The translations under genes and the position numbers were made by a program. Under the pieces are notes generated by a model, which was not told the DNA's origin, made no database searches, and saw only the letters and a program-made list of their open reading frames with translations. A DNA stretch of 64,000 bases from Pelethousia sp034928145 (GTDB lineage Bacteria > Bacillota > Clostridia > Christensenellales > CAG-138): positions 1-64,000 of the forward strand of contig JAYFPE010000029.1 of NCBI GenBank assembly GCA_034928145.1, in the 5' to 3' direction. Shown one piece after another: positions 24,493 to 32,862 of the stretch; positions within the stretch are counted from its first letter, which is position 1, and each line of letters starts with the position of its first letter.

Positions 24493-25563
24493 ATGGTAAA
24501 AGGTATGAAGATAAAAAGACTGACAGCCCTTTTTCTATGCCTTGCGCTGCTCTTTACGAGCGGCTGTATGCCCAGGGTGCAGCGGCGCTACCGGGCGCAG
24601 TTTTTGAGCCTGTTCGATACCGTAACCACCATCACCGGCTATGCGCAAAGCGAGGCGCAATTTACGGAGCTGGCCGAAAAGCTGCGCGCAAAGCTGGAAG
24701 AATACCACCAGCTTTATGATATCTACCACGATTACGAGGGCGTAAACAACATAAAAACCATAAACGACAACGCCGGCGCCGCACCGGTGAAGGTCGATCA
24801 CCGCATCATCGAGCTGCTTAAGCTCATGATTGTGCGCAACAGGCAAACGGGCGGGGCTGTGAATGTGGCAATGGGCGCGGTTCTTAGCATCTGGCATGAT
24901 TACCGAGAGGCCGGCCTTCAGGATCCTGAGAATGCCCGGCTGCCGCCGATGGAGCTTTTGCGGGCGGCCGCGGAGCATACGGATATCGCGAATATTGTAA
25001 TCGATGAGGCGGCCTCCACCGTATATTTGAGAGACCCGCAGATGCGGCTTGATGTGGGCTCCACGGCCAAGGGCTATGCCGCGGAGCAGGTGGCGCTTTA
25101 TGCCAAAAACCTGGGCGCGGCTTCGATGCTTATCAGCGTGGGTGGCAACGTGCGCACCATCGGCTCCAAGCTGGAAGCCGATTCCAAAGGCGATACGCGC
25201 TGGAACATCGGCATCCAAAATCCCGATAAAACCAGTGATCAAACGGAAATTTTGTATGTGCTCGTCAATGACGCCGCCATCGTATCAAGCGGCATTTACG
25301 AGCGCTATTATGTGGTGGACGGCGTGCAGTACTCCCACATTATTGATCCCGATACCCTCATGCCCTCCACAAACTACTTGCAGGTTACAATCCTCTGCGG
25401 CGATTCCGGTACGGCCGATTCGCTTTCCACCGCCGTGTTCAACCTTCCTCTGGAGGAGGGCAAACGCCTGCTTGCGGGTATGGACGGCGTGGAGGCCGCC
25501 TGGGTGCTGCCGGATGGCAGCATCGAATATACAAGCGGCTTTTCCGCGTATGTGAAGGATTAG
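24493..25563 (+). CDS. apbE: FAD:protein FMN transferase lipoprotein (ApbE/FmnB)
   Basis: The protein has a lipobox (LLFTSGC), so it acts outside the membrane. ApbE motifs follow: FDTVTTITGY, VNVAMGAVLSIWHDY, LDVGSTAKGYAAEQ, ISVGGNVRTIG, SSGIYERYYVVDG with SHIIDP, and a metal-binding segment DSGTADSLSTAVF. It moves FMN from FAD onto Thr/Ser of exported flavoproteins. The tandem lipoprotein upstream is the obvious candidate. A second ATG at 24505 is equally possible as start. Confidence 0.93.
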   Translation: MVKGMKIKRLTALFLCLALLFTSGCMPRVQRRYRAQFLSLFDTVTTITGYAQSEAQFTELAEKLRAKLEEYHQLYDIYHDYEGVNNIKTINDNAGAAPVKVDHRIIELLKLMIVRNRQTGGAVNVAMGAVLSIWHDYREAGLQDPENARLPPMELLRAAAEHTDIANIVIDEAASTVYLRDPQMRLDVGSTAKGYAAEQVALYAKNLGAASMLISVGGNVRTIGSKLEADSKGDTRWNIGIQNPDKTSDQTEILYVLVNDAAIVSSGIYERYYVVDGVQYSHIIDPDTLMPSTNYLQVTILCGDSGTADSLSTAVFNLPLEEGKRLLAGMDGVEAAWVLPDGSIEYTSGFSAYVKD

Positions 25564-25612
25564 CCAGGCGAGGAACCTAGGCCCGGAATAACCATTGTAT
25601 CACGTTTCAAAT

Positions 25613-25645
25613 GCCCGAAACCACTGGGGTTCCGGGCGTTTGCTT
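25613..25645 (+). terminator. Probable terminator after apbE
   Basis: GCCCG and CGGGC with inner ACC/GGT pairs enclose a short loop, followed by a T-rich stretch. Confidence 0.5.
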
Positions 25646-25791
25646 CATTTTGGCGCTAATAATTCTGCACACGGACAAGGCACGGCCATATTATATACTA
25701 TACCAAAGCATAAAACCCGGCGGGATAAGGCATTGGCCCGAGCCCGCGGGAATAGATATGGACAATAACTTGAAGAGGAGGCGAACATGCC

Positions 25792-26082
25792 ATGGAAAAC
25801 TTTTTTACGTGGGCTATGCTGGGCACCTATGCGGGCGCCGTTCTGGCCACCAGCCTGATTACCCAGTTTTTTAAGGAAATGAGCTTCATCGCCCGCATTC
25901 CTACCAGGGTTTTCAGCTATTTTGTGGCCTTAGTCGTGTTGCTGGGCGCTGCTTATTTTGGCTGCTGCTGGTCTTTGGCGGATGGGGTTCTATGCCTGTT
26001 CAACGCTGTGATCGTATCCCTAGCCGCCAATGGCGGTTACGATACCGTGACTGGGATTAAACAGCGTGATAATAACAAATAG
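25792..26082 (+). CDS. Small membrane protein of unknown function
   Basis: The 96-residue protein has two or three hydrophobic helices (TWAMLGTYAGAVLATSLI, FVALVVLLGAAYFGCCW, LFNAVIVSLAAN) and a polar tail. Size and layout resemble phage-holin-like or YqgC-like proteins, but no family motif is certain and no lysis genes are nearby. AGAGGAGG precedes the ATG. Confidence 0.7.
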   Translation: MENFFTWAMLGTYAGAVLATSLITQFFKEMSFIARIPTRVFSYFVALVVLLGAAYFGCCWSLADGVLCLFNAVIVSLAANGGYDTVTGIKQRDNNK

Positions 26083-26095
26083 GGAAATACGCGTT

Positions 26096-26125
26096 AAAGA
26101 GGGCGGTTAGCCGCCCTCTTTTTAT
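26096..26125 (+). terminator. Terminator after the small membrane protein
   Basis: AAAGAGGGCGG and CCGCCCTCTTT around a four-base loop, followed by T. Confidence 0.88.
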
Positions 26126-26175
26126 GATATAATGAGCACGATCAGCCCGAGCGAGCGGAAGGATGGGGAATAATC

Positions 26176-26811
26176 ATGGAATACACATATCTGGATATGG
26201 AAAGCTACCCGCGCAGGGAGCATTTTGCATATTTCCTGGCCATGGGTTACCCCTATGTGGGAACCACGGTGAATGTGGATATCACGGCCTTTCTCGACCG
26301 GGTCAAGACGGCGGGGGAGCCTTTCTTCCTTAGCTTGCTCTATGAGGTAGCGGCCGCGGCCAACGCCGTGCCGGAATTCCGCCGCCGCGTTTTGCATGGG
26401 CGGATCGTTGAGTTCGACTCCTGTCATACCTCGCATACGGTTATGCGGGAGAATGGGGCCTATGCCTATTGCACACTGGATTGCGCCCTGCCCAAGGCGG
26501 AATTTCTGCCCTATGCCACGACGGCGCAAGAGCGGGCCAAAGCTGGCGGCGATATCGCGGAGGATCCGGCACAGAGCCTGGGACTGCTATTCATCTCCTG
26601 CCTGCCTTGGCTCAGCTACACGGCTCTGGTGCAGCCTGTGCCCTCTCCAGTGGATAGCAATCCGCGCATCACCTGGGGCAAGTATTTTAAGAGCGAGGGC
26701 AGGATTCTACTGCCCCTTTCGGTGCTGGCTCACCACGCCTTGGTGGATGGCAAGCATTTAGGTGAATTTTACGCCGCTCTTTCGGCCCGTTTGGCGATTT
26801 GTGGGAGCTAA
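26176..26811 (+). CDS. Chloramphenicol acetyltransferase-like protein (CatA family)
   Basis: The 211-residue protein matches the CAT fold throughout: YPRREHFAYF near the N-terminus, PFFLSLLYEVAAAANAVPEFR in the middle, and the catalytic motif LAHHALVDGKHLGEFY, with His in the HHxxxDG pattern. Chromosomal CAT-like enzymes in Clostridia often act on other acceptors, so drug resistance is not implied. GGGGAA precedes the ATG. It is monocistronic by its flanks. Confidence 0.88.
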   Translation: MEYTYLDMESYPRREHFAYFLAMGYPYVGTTVNVDITAFLDRVKTAGEPFFLSLLYEVAAAANAVPEFRRRVLHGRIVEFDSCHTSHTVMRENGAYAYCTLDCALPKAEFLPYATTAQERAKAGGDIAEDPAQSLGLLFISCLPWLSYTALVQPVPSPVDSNPRITWGKYFKSEGRILLPLSVLAHHALVDGKHLGEFYAALSARLAICGS

Positions 26812-26850
26812 TATTCACAATGCGTTAAAACATGACGCAAATGGATATGG

Positions 26851-26856
26851 TATAAT
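26851..26856 (+). promoter_or_regulatory. Extended -10 promoter of the DUF1002 gene
   Basis: TGGTATAAT is an extended -10; no clear -35 lies 17 bases upstream. Confidence 0.5.
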
Positions 26857-26913
26857 ACTAGCGTACGAATTTAAAAAAAGGCGGCGAGAGCCGCTCTACG
26901 GAGGTTTAGATTT

Positions 26914-27789
26914 ATGAAGAAATGGATCGCGGCGGCCCTGGCGGGATTGTTCCTGCTGGCGCTCGTGGCGCCCGTCCTGGCGCTCGATGCCGGGCAGTCC
27001 CGCGTGGCCATTGGCGCGGATTTGGATGAAGCCCAGATCGAGCAGGTCTATGCCGATTTCGGCCTGCAGCGCGGCAATGTGCGCGAGCTTACCGTGACCA
27101 ACGCGGACGAGCGCGCCTATCTCGAAGGCCTAGTATCCGATAAAAAGATCGGCAAAGTAGCCCTTTCCTGCGTATATATCACCACGCTCGAGCAAGGCGC
27201 GGGCCTTTCCATCAGCAGCAAGAATATTAACTGGTGCTCTAATGAGATGTATGTCAACGCCCTTACCACTGCCGGTATTACGGATGCGCAGGTGATGGTT
27301 ACCGCGCCCTTTGCCGTATCCGGCACGGCTGCGCTCACGGGAATCTACCGCGCCTATGAGGATATCACCGGCACGTCCCTTTCCGACCTCGCCAAGTCCA
27401 TAGGTGCGGAGGAGTTGGTCGTTACCGGCGAGTTGGCCGAATACATCGGCAGCGAGGAAGCCGCCGGGCTGATCAATGAGCTCAAGAAGATCCTCGATCA
27501 AACGCAGAACATGTCCGACGAAGATGTGAAAGCCGAGATTCGAAAGATTGCCAAGCAATATAACGTCGAAGTGACGGACGCGCAGGTGGACCAGCTCCTG
27601 GCCCTATGCCGCAAGCTCGAAAAGCTGGATGTGGACGCGCTCAAAAAGCAACTCATCTCCCTTACGGAAACCGTGCAAAAGGCCGGCAAGGCCCAGGCCT
27701 TCGTTTCCTCCCTGGGCGAAAAGGTGACAGGCTTCTTCTCCTCTGTCGGTCAGTTCTTCTCCGGCCTCTTCGGTGGCAAGAAAGGCTAA
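26914..27789 (+). CDS. Exported DUF1002 protein
   Basis: A signal peptide (MKKWIAAALAGLFLLAL, cleavage after a VLA-type site) precedes the DUF1002 domain: VAIGADLDEAQIEQVYADFG, GLSISSKNINWCSNEMYVNAL and VMVTAPFAVSGTAALTGI. The C-terminal third is helical and charged, and ends with a Phe/Gly-rich amphipathic tail (FFSSVGQFFSGLFGG). Bacillus YpuA belongs to this family; function unknown, cell-envelope location likely. GGAGG precedes the ATG. Confidence 0.88.
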   Translation: MKKWIAAALAGLFLLALVAPVLALDAGQSRVAIGADLDEAQIEQVYADFGLQRGNVRELTVTNADERAYLEGLVSDKKIGKVALSCVYITTLEQGAGLSISSKNINWCSNEMYVNALTTAGITDAQVMVTAPFAVSGTAALTGIYRAYEDITGTSLSDLAKSIGAEELVVTGELAEYIGSEEAAGLINELKKILDQTQNMSDEDVKAEIRKIAKQYNVEVTDAQVDQLLALCRKLEKLDVDALKKQLISLTETVQKAGKAQAFVSSLGEKVTGFFSSVGQFFSGLFGGKKG

Positions 27790-27813
27790 GATTAAGATAA
27801 ACAAGCAAAGCAT

Positions 27814-27847
27814 AAGCCCGGCGCCGCATAAAACGCCGGGCTTTTTT
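27814..27847 (+). terminator. Terminator after the DUF1002 gene
   Basis: AAGCCCGGCG and CGCCGGGCTT with a ten-base loop, followed by TTTTTT. Confidence 0.9.
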
Positions 27848-27877
27848 ATACGGTTTTTCCTGCAGGAGCGCCGTCCG

Positions 27878-27994
27878 CTATTGCTTGAGATATTTTAGCA
27901 TGCATTTGATGAGCAGCACCAGCGCCACACAGGCCAGGATAAAAAACAGATAGGTGCAAGCAAGTACCAGGTAGTTCCAAAAAATTGCAAACAT
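27878..27994 (-). CDS. 38-residue single-helix membrane peptide
   Basis: On the minus strand an ATG preceded by ATAGGAGAAAACT opens MFAIFWNYLVLACTYLF, then a hydrophobic stretch (FILACVALVLLI) and a basic tail KCMLKYLKQ. The predicted topology is one transmembrane helix with positive C-terminus. It lies 25 bases after the deoxyribosyltransferase-like gene, at the end of the nucleoside salvage genes. No family is known to me. The strong ribosome binding site and clean composition support it as a real gene. Confidence 0.6.
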   Translation of the reverse strand: MFAIFWNYLVLACTYLFFILACVALVLLIKCMLKYLKQ

Positions 27995-28019
27995 AGTTTT
28001 CTCCTATATACGCCCATAA

Positions 28020-28421
28020 TCAGAGGATGGATTCCAGGCGCTGCTTAAGCTCCGCATAGGAGCAGACCAAGCGCTCGACGGATCGATGGTGGTAGAATAC
28101 GCAGGTATCCGGCCCGTCGGCGAATTCCTTGCCCGTGGTGGACCAGAGGATAATGCGCTTGTTGGAACGGGTGCCCAGGGCCAGGCCGAGCTCCGTATGG
28201 GTGCCGCAGCCGCCCGGCAGCATAATGAGCACGAACTCCGCATCCCGCACAGCGCCGGATTCGAAGGCTGCCACTTCCGCCAGCCGCTGCTCCCCCTGGC
28301 CCCGCACATCGCCGTGGGCCGTCCAATCATAAACGGGCATATGGCCGCGCCCTTGAATGAAAACCATCATATCCTTGGCAAGCGCCCGGTTTTCCAGGCC
28401 GCTTGCAATGTAAAAACGCAT
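28020..28421 (-). CDS. Nucleoside 2-deoxyribosyltransferase-like protein
   Basis: The 133-residue protein has the Rossmann-like layout of this superfamily: FYIASGLENRALAKDM, an acidic segment after AAFESGAVRDAEFVLIMLPG, and CGTHTELGLALGTRSNKRIILW, where THTELG holds the usual catalytic Glu. Enzymes of this type move deoxyribose between bases or hydrolyse the glycosidic bond. Its ATG overlaps the tdk stop by one base, so it is coupled to thymidine kinase. Confidence 0.8.
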   Translation of the reverse strand: MRFYIASGLENRALAKDMMVFIQGRGHMPVYDWTAHGDVRGQGEQRLAEVAAFESGAVRDAEFVLIMLPGGCGTHTELGLALGTRSNKRIILWSTTGKEFADGPDTCVFYHHRSVERLVCSYAELKQRLESIL

Positions 28422-29005
28422 TAGATATCTCCCTTCCGGCGTCCAGGGCCGGGATCACCCTGCTTCCAATGCCGCCTGCATAAGCCTACATATTTGTCGC
28501 CCGCGCCCAGCACCACCTGCTCACCCGTTTTCGTAATGCCGCCCCGGCCATCTAGCCGGGCGTTGCAGATGGCTTTACGGCCGCACCAGCAAATCGTTTT
28601 GACCTCTTCGATGGTATCCGCCCAAGCCATAAGCCATTGGCTGCCCTCGAAGAAATTGCCTCTGAAATCCGCCCGCAGGCCATAGCAGATGACGGGCACG
28701 TTGTAATCATCCACCAGCTCCGTCAAGAGCTCTACCTGTTCTTTCGTAAGGAACTGGGCTTCGTCTATGATCAGGCAGTCATACGCGCCGCGCTTGACGG
28801 CCTCCAAATCCATTTCGTGAAAGAGCACGCATTCATCCGAAAGGCCTGAACGGGAACGGATGGTATGCACGCCGTCCCGCATATCCACAGCGGGCTTGAC
28901 GAGCAGGGCCTGTTGACCCTGCTCGCCGTAATTATACTTGACCATAATGGCGTTGGCCGTTTTTGAGGAGCTCATGGCTCCATAGCGAAAATATAATTTG
29001 GCCAT
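28421..29005 (-). CDS. tdk: Thymidine kinase
   Basis: The 194-residue protein is a type II thymidine kinase: P-loop GAMSSSKTANAI, DCLIIDEAQFL (Walker B), VICYGLRADFRGNFFEGS, and a zinc site CWCGRKAICNARLDG with CRRHW near the end. It phosphorylates thymidine for salvage. It lies only 3 bases after the nucleoside ABC permease gene, so import and phosphorylation are likely co-expressed. Confidence 0.95.
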   Translation of the reverse strand: MAKLYFRYGAMSSSKTANAIMVKYNYGEQGQQALLVKPAVDMRDGVHTIRSRSGLSDECVLFHEMDLEAVKRGAYDCLIIDEAQFLTKEQVELLTELVDDYNVPVICYGLRADFRGNFFEGSQWLMAWADTIEEVKTICWCGRKAICNARLDGRGGITKTGEQVVLGAGDKYVGLCRRHWKQGDPGPGRRKGDI

Positions 29006-29008
29006 GGC

Positions 29009-29995
29009 TCAGCGCTGCCCCTTGTCGTAAGGAATGCCCTCGGCCTTGGGCGCGCGGGATTTTTTGGAGGTGAGCACCAGCACGATCATCGTAACGATAT
29101 AAGGCAGCATGAGGTAGATGTATTCGCTGGATTTCACATTGGAGAAATCCGGCAGGAAGGGGATGCTGCCGCTATACGAGCCAATGATTTTAAACAGGGC
29201 GAAGAAGAGGGAGGCCCCCAGAATATTCAGAGGCTTCCAGTTGCCGAAGATCATTACCGCCAGGGCCAGGAAGCCGTAACCGGCCACGGAGGATTGGAAG
29301 CCCGAGCCTGCCGCCACCGTGTAGGCCATACCGCCGATGCCGCCGAGGAAGCCCGAGATGAACACGCCCGCATAGCGCATGCGGTATACGTTCACGCCTA
29401 CGGAATCCGCGGCCTGCGGGTGTTCGCCGCAGCTGCGCAGGCGCAGGCCGAAGCGGGTTTTATAGAGCAGGATGATGGCCACGATCAAAAGCAGCGCGGC
29501 CAGTAGGGTGGTGAGGTAGAGGCTCTTGAACACCAGGTTTTGCAGGAAGGTGTCCTTCACCTCAAGGCCGAAGTTGGCCTGGGTGATGCGTACCCAGGTA
29601 GGGATGAGGATGGTGGTCTGCCCCTGGCCCTGGATGGCCCAGGTGACGGTGATGGCCAAGGCGGGGGCAAGCATGTTCAGCGCCGTGCCGCCGATGGTCT
29701 GATCCGCCTTCAAATGGATTGAGGCAAAGGCCAGCAGCAGGGAGAACACGGCCCCGGTGGCCCCGGCCACCAAAATGGCAAGCAGTACGCCGGTTTGCGG
29801 GTGCGTTGCGCCCCAGCCCGCGGCGTCCAGCGCGCGCAGGAAGAGGCAGCTAAAGAGCGCGCCCACCACCATGATGCCCTCAAGGGCGATGTTGATCACG
29901 CCGCTGCGCTCGGAAAACGTGCCGCCCAAAGCCACCAGCAGCAGGGGCACGGTGAAAACGATGGTTGCGCTGAGAATATCGGCCAGTATCTTCAT
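29009..29995 (-). CDS. Nucleoside ABC transporter permease (NupQ/BmpD-like)
   Basis: The 328-residue membrane protein of the BPD_transp_2 family has about nine helices and the typical start LADILSATIVFTVPLLLVALGGTFSERSGVINIALEG (conserved E-R-SG-V-N-I-ALEG region), plus FKGLRLRSCGE-like FGLRLRSCGEHPQAADSVG, the ATPase contact loop. It overlaps the preceding permease gene by 4 bases. With its partner permease it forms the channel of the importer. Confidence 0.9.
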   Translation of the reverse strand: MKILADILSATIVFTVPLLLVALGGTFSERSGVINIALEGIMVVGALFSCLFLRALDAAGWGATHPQTGVLLAILVAGATGAVFSLLLAFASIHLKADQTIGGTALNMLAPALAITVTWAIQGQGQTTILIPTWVRITQANFGLEVKDTFLQNLVFKSLYLTTLLAALLLIVAIILLYKTRFGLRLRSCGEHPQAADSVGVNVYRMRYAGVFISGFLGGIGGMAYTVAAGSGFQSSVAGYGFLALAVMIFGNWKPLNILGASLFFALFKIIGSYSGSIPFLPDFSNVKSSEYIYLMLPYIVTMIVLVLTSKKSRAPKAEGIPYDKGQR

Positions 29996-31149
29996 GCTTG
30001 CTGCGCCTCCTCTTGCATGGGTTCGGCGGGTACATCCGCCTTGGGTTCGTCGTTGACATTGCCGCCCTTGGGTTTGATTAGCCGCGAAATCAGGCTGCGC
30101 ATCAGCAGGGCAAAGGCCGCGAGGTAGATGATGGCCGAGATGATGATATCGATGATCTCCTTCACGAACTCGGGTTGCATGGCATCGCCTCCTACCTGGA
30201 TATAGGAGATAAACAGGGCGCTGAAAATGGTGCCCAGGGGATGGGAGGAGGCCAGGAGAGCCGTGGGGATGCCGTTGAAGCCCATGGCCAGCAGAGCCTT
30301 GACCAGGGTATATTGGGCCGTGCCGCTCAAGTAGTAGATGCCGCCGCCGATGCCCGAGAGCGCGCCGGAGATGATCATGGAGAGCACGATGTTGCGCTTG
30401 GCGTTGATGCCCGCATATACGCTGGCGTTGCGGTTATAACCGCAAGCTTTGAGCTCGTAGCCGAAGGTGGTTTTTGAGAGGATGATCCAGATCACGATGG
30501 CGAAGGCGATGGCGATGAAGATGCTGATGTTCATATAGTTGGAATGCATCAGCTCGTCCAGCCCAGCCTTTGGGATCATGCCGCCGGGGTTGGCCTGCGC
30601 CAGGGCGGCGGTGCGGTCTTTATTGACAGCGCCCCAGAAGCTGGCAAGCATCATCGGCATGTTGTTGAGCGCCAGGTTCACCGCGAAAAGGCCGATCCAG
30701 TTGAACATGATGGCCGTGATGACCTCGTTCACGTTGAACTGGGCCTTAAAAAAGCCGGGGATCGCGCCCCAGACCGCGCCGCCGAGCAGGGCGGCCAGCA
30801 GCCCCATATACCAGGGCAGCTGAAACTGGATTACGGTGACCAGAGCGCAAAAAGCGCCCACCGTATATTGGCCGGTTGCGCCGATGTTAAACAGGCCCGT
30901 TTTGAAGGCAAATCCTACGGAAAGGCCGGTAAAGATCAACGGCGCGCTCTGGTAGAGCACCTTAGCCAGCTTATCCAGCGAGCTGAAGCCCGCCGTGAGG
31001 ATCTGGCGGAAGCCATGCATCGCGAAGGGCGCGTTGAAAGCATAAAGCAGCATCAACCCCACCAACAGGCCCACAATAATGGAGGCGATGGAGGCCAGGC
31101 AACTGATGAAGCCCGCGCTGTTAAGGAACCCCTGAAGCCTTTTTTTCAT
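29992..31149 (-). CDS. Nucleoside ABC transporter permease (NupP-like)
   Basis: The 385-residue BPD_transp_2 protein shows the partner-permease features TGLSVGFAFKTGLFNIGATGQY and FGYELKACGYNRNASVYAGIN (ATPase contact). The last 30 residues are a charged cytosolic tail. It overlaps the ATPase gene by 4 bases upstream and the second permease by 4 bases downstream. Confidence 0.9.
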   Translation of the reverse strand: MKKRLQGFLNSAGFISCLASIASIIVGLLVGLMLLYAFNAPFAMHGFRQILTAGFSSLDKLAKVLYQSAPLIFTGLSVGFAFKTGLFNIGATGQYTVGAFCALVTVIQFQLPWYMGLLAALLGGAVWGAIPGFFKAQFNVNEVITAIMFNWIGLFAVNLALNNMPMMLASFWGAVNKDRTAALAQANPGGMIPKAGLDELMHSNYMNISIFIAIAFAIVIWIILSKTTFGYELKACGYNRNASVYAGINAKRNIVLSMIISGALSGIGGGIYYLSGTAQYTLVKALLAMGFNGIPTALLASSHPLGTIFSALFISYIQVGGDAMQPEFVKEIIDIIISAIIYLAAFALLMRSLISRLIKPKGGNVNDEPKADVPAEPMQEEAQQA

Positions 31150-32693
31150 GCGACCACCTCCTGCTTTGCGGCGTTTTGACGCTTTGCTCCGGCCATGTAG
31201 AGGCCCAACTCATCCACCGTGGTGGTTTTCGGGTCGAACTCGCCCACGATCTCGCCCTCGTACATCACCAGAATGCGGTCGCTCACGTTCATTACCTCAT
31301 CCAGCTCCAAGGAAATCAGGAGCACCGCTTTGCCCGCGTCTCGCTGGGCCACCAACTGCTTGTGAATGTATTCGATCGCACCTACATCCAGGCCGCGCGT
31401 AGGCTGCACGGCGACCAGGAGCTCCGGCCCCTTGTCGATCTCGCGGGCGATGATGGCCTTTTGCTGGTTGCCGCCGGACATGCTGCGCGCGCTCGTTACA
31501 GCCCCTTGGCCGGAGCGGATATCGTATTGCTCAATGAGATGGTCTGCATATTTGCGAACCTCGCCTTTTCGCAAAAAGCCGTTGTGCTGGAAGGCGGGCT
31601 GCCAATAGCGCTGGAGCACCAGGTTTTCTTCGAGGGAATAATCCAATATCAAGCCGTATTTATGCCGGTCCTCCGGGATATGGCTCATGCCGAGCTTGCT
31701 CCGCTCGCGGATGGGTGTGGCGGTGATATCCTGGCCGCAAAGGGTGATACGGCCGGCGCTCATCTTTTCAAGGCCCGTGAGGGCGGATACGAACTCGCTT
31801 TGGCCATTGCCCTCGATGCCCGCTAGGCAGACGATCTCGCCCCGGCGCACACAGAGGGAAACATCCTTGACGGCATTATTTTTATGGAGCTTGCTGGGCA
31901 CGGTAAGGTTGCTGACTTCCAGGATGGGTTCGCCTGCGGTCATCGCGCTCTTTTCCACGGCAAAGCTGACCTCGCGGCCTACCATCATGCGGGAAAGCTC
32001 CTCTTTGGTGGTATCGTTGATATCCACGGTGCCGATGCACTTGCCCTTGCGAAGCACCGTACACCGATCCGCCACGGCCATGATCTCGTTGAGCTTGTGG
32101 GTGATGAAAAGGATGGATTTGCCTTCCTTGGTAAAGGAGCGCATGATGGCCATCAGCTCGTCGATCTCCTGCGGGGTAAGCACGGCTGTGGGCTCGTCGA
32201 AAATGAGGATGTCGTTATCCCGGTAGAGCATTTTGAGGATCTCGACCCTTTGCTGCATGCCCACGGAAATATCCTCGATCAGCGCGTCCGGATCCACCTT
32301 GAGGCCATAGCGCTCGGAAAGGGCCAGCACCTTTTGCCTGGCCTCCCTTTTTTGCAAAAAGCCCATTTTATTGGGTTCTACGCCCAATATGATATTATCC
32401 AGCACGGTGAAGACCTCCACCAGCTTGAAATGCTGGTGCACCATGCCGATGTTGAGGGCGTTGGCGTCGTTTGGGTCTTTGATGTGAACGACCTGCCCGT
32501 TTTTTTTGATGATGCCGGCTTCGGGCTGGTAAAGGCCGAAAAGCACGCTCATCAGCGTAGACTTGCCCGCGCCGTTTTCGCCTAGCAAGGCGTGAACTTC
32601 ACCTTGCTTAAGCTGCAGGGTGATATCGTCGTTAGCCTTGATGCCTGGGAACTCCTTGGTGATATTCAACATTTCGATGACGTATTCGTTCAT
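31146..32693 (-). CDS. Nucleoside ABC transporter ATPase, double domain (NupO-like)
   Basis: The 515-residue protein fuses two ABC domains. The first has Walker A GENGAGKST, signature SVGMQQRVEIL and Walker B ILIFDEPTA. The second has a degenerate Walker A (GIEGNGQSE) and signature SGGNQQKAIIAREI with LLVAVQPTRGLDVGA. This is usual for BMP-dependent nucleoside importers. It powers uptake with the two permeases. It has its own candidate promoter because a terminator separates it from the lipoprotein gene. Confidence 0.93.
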   Translation of the reverse strand: MNEYVIEMLNITKEFPGIKANDDITLQLKQGEVHALLGENGAGKSTLMSVLFGLYQPEAGIIKKNGQVVHIKDPNDANALNIGMVHQHFKLVEVFTVLDNIILGVEPNKMGFLQKREARQKVLALSERYGLKVDPDALIEDISVGMQQRVEILKMLYRDNDILIFDEPTAVLTPQEIDELMAIMRSFTKEGKSILFITHKLNEIMAVADRCTVLRKGKCIGTVDINDTTKEELSRMMVGREVSFAVEKSAMTAGEPILEVSNLTVPSKLHKNNAVKDVSLCVRRGEIVCLAGIEGNGQSEFVSALTGLEKMSAGRITLCGQDITATPIRERSKLGMSHIPEDRHKYGLILDYSLEENLVLQRYWQPAFQHNGFLRKGEVRKYADHLIEQYDIRSGQGAVTSARSMSGGNQQKAIIAREIDKGPELLVAVQPTRGLDVGAIEYIHKQLVAQRDAGKAVLLISLELDEVMNVSDRILVMYEGEIVGEFDPKTTTVDELGLYMAGAKRQNAAKQEVVA

Positions 32694-32764
32694 ACATGAT
32701 CCCCTTTTGTAAAGAAATGAGGCTTGGGACCGCCCAAGGGAGGATACCTCTACCGTTACATTAT

Positions 32765-32792
32765 ATTATAAATGATAGCATGCAAAATTGAA
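32765..32792 (-). promoter_or_regulatory. Candidate promoter of the ABC/tdk operon
   Basis: On the minus strand TTCAAT, a 16-base spacer and TATAAT lie between the lipoprotein terminator and the ATPase gene. Confidence 0.5.
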
Positions 32793-32802
32793 CTAGATGT
32801 AA

Positions 32803-32836
32803 GAAAAAATGGGGCCGGGCTAAAGCCCAGCCCCAT
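32803..32836 (-). terminator. Terminator after the BMP lipoprotein gene
   Basis: ATGGGGCTGGGC and GCCCGGCCCCAT pair (one G-T) around TTTA, followed by TTTTTT on the minus strand. It lets the binding protein be made in excess over the transporter. Confidence 0.85.
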
Positions 32837-32862
32837 AGGTTGCCCCAAGAAGGGTGTGGAAC

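Noticed and set aside
25792..26082. Holin or prophage gene
   Set aside because: Size and helices fit, but no endolysin, portal or tail genes lie within the window.
26176..26811. Transferable chloramphenicol resistance gene
   Set aside because: The CAT fold is clear, but the gene sits among ordinary chromosomal genes with matching composition and no mobile element nearby.
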